The notes beneath the pieces were generated by a model. It was not told the DNA's origin, did no database searches, and saw only the letters and a program-made list of their open reading frames with translations. From Methanomassiliicoccales archaeon (GTDB lineage: Archaea > Thermoplasmatota > Thermoplasmata > RBG-16-68-12 > SOIM01): 38,238 bases of DNA. Positions 34,747-38,238 of this stretch are shown in pieces. Numbering within the stretch: position 1 is the stretch's first letter; each line of letters begins with the position of its first letter. Where the stretch lies: positions 1 to 38,238 of the forward strand of contig JAUVHO010000020.1 of the NCBI GenBank assembly GCA_030593295.1, given 5' to 3'. The position numbers and the translations under genes were made by a program.

Positions 34747-35687
34747 GCCCAGTACGGTTTCTTGATGTATTTGTAGGCCGAGATGGCAGCCGTGGCTCCT
34801 TCACCGCAGCCTGTGACTATCCTCTTGTCCTTGCCGGGATAATCCACGATGTCCCCTGCAGCGAAAACACCTTCGACCGAGGTCCTCATGGAAGCGTCGA
34901 CCGGAATCTGTTTCCCCTTTTCATTCAACTCTATGCCCCATTCGGTGGCCTTGGCCAGATTGGGCGAGAATCCGATGTTGATGACGATGGCTTCCACGTC
35001 CATGACGCTCTCTTCCTTGGCCAGATTGTTGTACAGGGTCACTTGGTTCACGCATTTATTGCCCCGGATCTCCTTGAGCTCGTGGTTGAACATGACCTTG
35101 ATGCTCGAGGCCTCTACGCTCTCAACGTTCTCCTCCATCGCCCTGAAGACATCCTTCCTGTGGATCAGGATGACCTCCTTCGCAACATCCACGATGCTGA
35201 GAGCCATCTCCAAAGCTGTATCTCCCCCGCCTACAAAGAGGACCTTCTTGTTCTCGAAGTCCTCCGCACATGGGATCCTGTAGAATATGCCGTTGCCGTG
35301 GAACTTGTCCTCACCTGGCACTTTGAGCTTTCTGGGTTCGAAGAGACCCATACCTATCGATAGAATGACCGTCTTTGCCTCGTACTCATCCTGGGTTGTC
35401 TTGACTACACAATGATCATTCTTTCTCTCCAGGCCGATGACCTCCTCGTCCTCGTATATCTCACATCCCTGTTCCCTGGTATGGGTGACCATCAGTCTGG
35501 CTAGGTCCAGAGCGCCGATCCTAATGTAGGAAGGGTAGTCGTGTATCAGTTTGGTGGGATATAGGAACACCAGCTGACCCCCCGCTTTGCCCGCGTCGAT
35601 GATTAAGGTTTCCAATCTTCTCGACCGCGCGAATATTCCCGCTGTAAGGCCGGCGGGTCCGGCCCCCACGATTATGACGTCGTACAT
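34743..35687 (-). CDS. Thioredoxin reductase-like flavoprotein, probably ferredoxin-NADP reductase
   Basis: A protein of about 314 residues starting MYDVIIVGAGPAGLTAG, the FAD-binding Rossmann motif. A second dinucleotide motif GGGDTALEMALS and the late FAD motif GVFAAGDIVD follow. The thioredoxin reductase fold is complete, but where that enzyme has CxxC this protein has IPCAED, a single cysteine. It therefore probably acts as a ferredoxin-NADP(H) reductase or related flavoprotein. The start is set at 35687: the frame runs on to 35807 but the FAD motif begins here, and a TATA-like box at 35711-35718 gives a leaderless start. Confidence 0.88.
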   Translation of the reverse strand: MYDVIIVGAGPAGLTAGIFARSRRLETLIIDAGKAGGQLVFLYPTKLIHDYPSYIRIGALDLARLMVTHTREQGCEIYEDEEVIGLERKNDHCVVKTTQDEYEAKTVILSIGMGLFEPRKLKVPGEDKFHGNGIFYRIPCAEDFENKKVLFVGGGDTALEMALSIVDVAKEVILIHRKDVFRAMEENVESVEASSIKVMFNHELKEIRGNKCVNQVTLYNNLAKEESVMDVEAIVINIGFSPNLAKATEWGIELNEKGKQIPVDASMRTSVEGVFAAGDIVDYPGKDKRIVTGCGEGATAAISAYKYIKKPYWA

Positions 35688-35710
35688 CGGCTCATAGAAC
35701 AAACGAGGTC

Positions 35711-35718
35711 GATTTAAG
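35711..35718 (-). promoter_or_regulatory. TATA-like box for the flavoprotein gene
   Basis: Minus-strand CTTAAATC, 24-31 bases upstream of the ATG at 35687. The mRNA would start at or just before the codon, so any upstream extension of the protein is unlikely. Confidence 0.5.
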
Positions 35719-35836
35719 TGTTTTCCCAACCCCTTCCCGCGGTACCGGTTTTCGTCCCCCGATATAACTTGTCCAGTCCCAATAGTTTCATATAGCAATA
35801 ATGTCATTAACCAGCACTCGGGATAGGGATGATTTA

Positions 35837-36214
35837 ATGAAGAAGCCGTTCAAAAGATTCAAGGAAGGAGCGCAAACGTCTGAGACGGAAGATTACATCG
35901 ACCTCGGGGCTATTCAGCTCGAGGATGAATCGAAGCTCTTGGGAACGGGTGCAAAATCTTTCGTGAGGGTTGCGGAGATATACAGGTACGAGGACATCAG
36001 CAATCTGACCAATCACGTGTACGAGGGGAACATCCTGATCGTGGACTACGATTCCCTCTCCAGCGACGAGCTGGCTCTCAAGAGGATAACAAACGAGCTC
36101 AAATCGGTCGCACAGGACGTTGGAGGGGACGTGGCCGGCATCGGAAAGAACCTTTTGATGTGCACGCCCGGTGGAGTCAAGATAGACCGGAACAAGATCA
36201 AGGGAACCTACTGA
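35837..36214 (+). CDS. sepF: Cell-division protein SepF (archaeal)
   Basis: A protein of about 125 residues with the SepF/DUF552 core: VRVAEIYRYEDISNLTNHVY, GNILIVDYD, ITNELKSVAQDVGGDVAGIG and TPGGVKIDRNKI. SepF tethers FtsZ to the membrane in archaea and Gram-positive bacteria through an N-terminal amphipathic segment. The start MKKPFKRFKEG may be that segment, although it is short. ATG 35801 gives 12 more residues. I prefer 35837 because the membrane-binding end would then be N-terminal and AGGGATGAT precedes it. Its stop overlaps the convergent KaiC-like gene by 7 bases. FtsZ is not in the window. Confidence 0.88.
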   Translation: MKKPFKRFKEGAQTSETEDYIDLGAIQLEDESKLLGTGAKSFVRVAEIYRYEDISNLTNHVYEGNILIVDYDSLSSDELALKRITNELKSVAQDVGGDVAGIGKNLLMCTPGGVKIDRNKIKGTY

Positions 36215-36987
36215 GCCCGAACCTCAGAGATGAAGAACTCTCCGTTCTCGAAATTCAAATGGTAATAGTCCATAGAGTGTTTTGTGTGGCGCATCTTGCC
36301 GCAGTGGATAGTGAGACACGTCCCGCTTTTTTGACTTACTTCGAAACCAAGGAAGATCACGCCGTCAGCAACCCTATCCTCGTGCTGTTTGAACATCATT
36401 GGCCCTTCCGCTTCACTTAGGACTATCGTGGTTATTCCCTGTTCCCTCATCGAATGAAAGAAACCCGAGATCGCATCTCTGGATGAAGATCTGTCATCGA
36501 ACGAGTTCAACATATTCAGGGAATCCAGGACTATCAGGGAAGGCTTCTTCTTTGTCCTGGTCAGGAACTTGGTGATTATGTCGAACCAGTTCCCCGCGTC
36601 CTTGGCCATATCCTCCGCCCTTCTCATCTCTCCTATGTCCACTATCGATTCCTTATCGAGAACCAATCCGAGACCCGCAGCCGTCCCGAGCAGGCTTTCC
36701 TTGCTCTCCTCGAGCGTCAGGTACGACCCGCTCCCTCCCGTTTCGATGTGGTGAGATAGAATGCTAAGGGCTATCGATGACTTCATCGTCCCCGTCGGGC
36801 CTGCGAGCAGGACCACATGAGACCTGGGTATCCCTCCGCCGATCTTCGCATCAAAACCCTTTATGTGCGTCCTGATCCTTCCGATCTCCTCCACCGTGGC
36901 CAGAGACTCCAACTTGGTCGTCAACGTGTCCAGCTGCTTCTGGATCTTGTCCATCTCTCTCTTCAGGCTCGCTTTATCCTCTACCAC
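36208..36987 (-). CDS. KaiC/RadA-like RecA-superfamily ATPase with N-terminal coiled coil
   Basis: A 259-residue single-domain KaiC-type ATPase. Residues 1-38 are a predicted coiled coil (KREMDKIQKQLDTLTTKLESL). Then come GFDAKIGGGIP, Walker A (G63-PTGTMK69-S), the catalytic glutamate region TLEESKE, and Walker B (SLIVLD155). Related archaeal proteins take part in signalling or membrane-complex assembly (FlaH-like), but no archaellum gene is present here. GTG at 36987 is the start. Because it sits beside sepF, a role in division or positioning can be imagined but is unproved. Confidence 0.88.
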   Translation of the reverse strand: MVEDKASLKREMDKIQKQLDTLTTKLESLATVEEIGRIRTHIKGFDAKIGGGIPRSHVVLLAGPTGTMKSSIALSILSHHIETGGSGSYLTLEESKESLLGTAAGLGLVLDKESIVDIGEMRRAEDMAKDAGNWFDIITKFLTRTKKKPSLIVLDSLNMLNSFDDRSSSRDAISGFFHSMREQGITTIVLSEAEGPMMFKQHEDRVADGVIFLGFEVSQKSGTCLTIHCGKMRHTKHSMDYYHLNFENGEFFISEVRAQ

Positions 36988-37110
36988 AGTGGCCCCCCTA
37001 CGTCACCGGAACTTCAACTCTCCCCCAATACCAGTGGACGATTTCGAACCCTAATGGCGTTCGGAATCTTTATCTTTTTCCCAAGGCTGGAACGAACTGA
37101 AGAACGTCTA

Positions 37111-37120
37111 GTATAAATAC
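37111..37120 (+). promoter_or_regulatory. Orphan TATA-like box
   Basis: GTATAAATAC. A transcript starting near 37140 would run 150 bases before the next recognised gene. It could drive a small RNA, a small protein or a second, longer leader for the next gene. Confidence 0.35.
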
Positions 37121-37184
37121 GAAAGGCGACCAATATTAGCGTCCCCGACAATGAACGGACACAAGTACACAGGAGACGGTATCA

Positions 37185-37271
37185 ATGAAAAGACAGGTGG
37201 ACACGACGATAGGCGACTATATGCTATGCATATTGCCAACCAGGCCAATCCACTGCGAAACTTATTTATAA
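37185..37271 (+). CDS. Possible 28-residue small protein
   Basis: ATG at 37185 preceded by AGGAGACGG at 37171-37179 and ending TAA at 37271. The peptide starts MKRQVDTTIGDYM and has two cysteines. A different frame from ATG 37151 gives 57 residues to 37324. Neither has a known family, and both overlap the promoter of the next gene. Kept only as a candidate. Confidence 0.2.
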   Translation: MKRQVDTTIGDYMLCILPTRPIHCETYL

Positions 37272-37272
37272 A
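37265..37272 (+). promoter_or_regulatory. TATA box for the small acidic protein gene
   Basis: TTTATAAA, whose first base is 25 bases before GTG 37290. This predicts a leaderless mRNA. The CGGAGG just before the GTG would then lie outside the transcript unless the upstream orphan promoter is used. Confidence 0.55.
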
Positions 37273-37289
37273 CGCGGAGGACAATATAT

Positions 37290-37742
37290 GTGGAGAAGGG
37301 GATAGACTTGGCAATTTTGACTAAGACTAAGGACATTGGACCCGCTGGCACTCTGACAGTCGACGACCTGACCCGTGCGATCAAGAACTCTATCGACCGC
37401 AGCGGGATGAAAGAAAAGGAAGCCAGGCAGATGGCCCAGCACGTGATGAACTTCTTTGGCTACAGCGAAAGGATCATTGACAACATACTCGAACCCGAGG
37501 ACAGGGACGCCTTCTACATGTTGGAGGACTCCGGCCTGCTCACGACCGAGAGGGAGGAGACCACCCTTTACGACGGGAGGGAGTGGAGGATCCATTATTG
37601 GATCTTCCGAAAGGAGAAGATAATGCAGCTGGTGAGGACCGCGAAGGCCAAGGAGGCCGCGCCGGACCTCGAGCCGTCCATATACGACGATGTCCCCGAA
37701 GACATCTGGATGATACGGGAAGGGGAGCTGAAAGAGGAATAG
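37290..37742 (+). CDS. Small acidic protein, DUF6015-like
   Basis: A 150-residue soluble protein with LTVDDLTRAIKNSI, an EARQMAQHVMNFFGY helix and EDRDAFYMLEDSGLL. A basic-aromatic strand (REWRIHYWIFRKEKI) and an acidic C-terminal tail (DVPEDIWMIREGELKEE) follow. The middle has the look of a winged helix (a helical pair followed by a strand pair). I associate this pattern with a DUF6015 family seen in Thermoplasmata-type genomes, but I am not certain. Function unknown. It starts with GTG at 37290. Confidence 0.72.
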   Translation: MEKGIDLAILTKTKDIGPAGTLTVDDLTRAIKNSIDRSGMKEKEARQMAQHVMNFFGYSERIIDNILEPEDRDAFYMLEDSGLLTTEREETTLYDGREWRIHYWIFRKEKIMQLVRTAKAKEAAPDLEPSIYDDVPEDIWMIREGELKEE

Positions 37743-37788
37743 AGAAAACCTTATCGTTTCTTTCTCTTTTCGTTTCAGAGGCTATTGC

Positions 37789-38238
37789 ATGGAAGAGGGC
37801 GACCCAGATGGAGGCCGACACGGCACCGATCTCAAGAGGCTTCACATCTCAACGGACATCAGAAGGGGGCTGGTCTTCAAGCTCTTGGTCATCGTCTCTG
37901 TCGTCTTCTTGCTTCCCATGGTCCTGTGGATCCTCATCCAAGCATTCCGTCCAATGACCGATATCGAGACGGCGATGTTCTTTCTCATGGTTGGAAGCTT
38001 CGGAGTGAGCCTCGGGGCGGCGGTGGTATACGGGGGCCTGGTTAGACAGCATTTGATGCTCGACGGCGAAGGCGTCACATACATCCACAAGCCGGCTAAG
38101 AAGCACATACCGTGGTCCGAGCTGGAAAGCGTGAAGCTCCCCGGGGTGAACCATCCAGAAATGATTCGCTGCGGGGCACTATTCAGTTCTGAGAGCATTG
38201 AGATTGTAGTTGGATCCGATTTCGACAAGAGCGACCTG
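37789..38238 (+). CDS. Membrane protein with PH-like soluble part, 3' partial
   Basis: An open frame from ATG 37789 to the window edge, 150 codons without a stop. Residues 28-52 and 61-84 are membrane helices. After them comes a beta-rich stretch (LMLDGEGVTYIH, KKHIPWSELESVKLP, SIEIVVGSDF) like the bacterial PH-domain-type proteins. The short charged N-terminus before the first helix is probably cytoplasmic. It lies 46 bases downstream of the small acidic protein gene on the same strand. The protein continues beyond the window, so its full function cannot be judged. Confidence 0.72.
   Translation, partial: MEEGDPDGGRHGTDLKRLHISTDIRRGLVFKLLVIVSVVFLLPMVLWILIQAFRPMTDIETAMFFLMVGSFGVSLGAAVVYGGLVRQHLMLDGEGVTYIHKPAKKHIPWSELESVKLPGVNHPEMIRCGALFSSESIEIVVGSDFDKSDL

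Larger units (their letters stand above)
36988..37289. other. 302-base intergenic region with an orphan promoter-like element
   Basis: Between the divergent KaiC-like and small acidic protein genes. It holds a minus-strand AT-rich element at about 37063-37083, a plus-strand GTATAAATAC (37111-37120), the TTTATAAA box of the next gene (37265-37272) and two overlapping small plus-strand reading frames. No tRNA or hairpin-type terminator is seen. Confidence 0.4.

Noticed and set aside
35688-35807. A 40-residue N-terminal extension of the flavoprotein
   Set aside because: The FAD motif starts right at MYDVIIVGAG and a TATA-like box lies inside the extension.
37035-37060. TTCGAA sequence resembling a tRNA T-loop
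   Set aside because: The flanking bases do not form a T-stem, and no acceptor or anticodon stem can be drawn around it.

Overview
The window reads as a piece of a euryarchaeal chromosome, most likely from the Thermoplasmatota. The archaeal assignment rests on sn-glycerol-1-phosphate dehydrogenase (ether-lipid backbone), a UPF0179 protein, archaeal-type SepF, a KaiC/RadA-like ATPase, a two-part PUA RNA-binding protein, TATA-like boxes about 25-30 bases before many start codons, and several apparently leaderless starts. The narrower assignment is an inference from the style of the NosD/PKD surface proteins and the Asn-Gly repeat tail. I see no rRNA, tRNA, CRISPR array, insertion sequence or phage gene.

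Layout. 1-9.5 kb: surface and secreted proteins. These are a beta-helix/PKD protein cut by the left edge, a DUF2330-like membrane protein, and a second beta-helix protein on the minus strand, with a calcineurin-type phosphoesterase between them. 9.6-13.5 kb: an electron-transfer operon, etfB-etfA-membrane FeS oxidoreductase, which probably moves electrons from acyl-CoA (or similar) dehydrogenases to a membrane quinone. 13.5-16.1 kb: a large secreted, membrane-anchored protein with a cytoplasmic zinc ribbon. 16.2-21.1 kb: metabolic genes for APS/PAPS reduction, glutamate dehydrogenase, a DUF123 protein and B12-dependent ribonucleotide reductase. 21.3-22.0 kb: two small proteins (HTH and membrane). 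22.0-23.3 kb: HflX GTPase. 23.4-27.1 kb: a compact five-gene molybdopterin operon, moaA-moaDE(fusion)-moaC-moaB-moeA. 27.1-28.6 kb: egsA and UPF0179. 28.7-34.7 kb: a protein of about 20 TPR units, a small membrane protein overlapping a 966-residue surface protein with an 18-base Asn-Gly repeat tail, and a PUA protein. 34.7-38.2 kb: a ferredoxin-NADP reductase-like flavoprotein, SepF, a KaiC-like ATPase, a small acidic protein and a membrane protein cut by the right edge.

How the parts fit. The Etf/FeS operon implies an organism that oxidises acyl-CoA-like substrates and feeds a quinone pool; no dehydrogenase partner is in view. The moa/moe cluster supplies the pterin cofactor for a Mo or W enzyme that is also outside the window. 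The genome is compact: four convergent pairs overlap at their 3' ends and the moa genes overlap or nearly touch. The least ordinary features are the surface proteins. One appears to carry a complete seven-bladed propeller inserted inside a PKD domain, followed by a second interrupted PKD. Another has a repetitive Asn-Gly cytoplasmic tail and a possible sorting signal, and is translationally coupled to a small membrane partner. I did not find a convincing new multi-gene defence or mobile system here.
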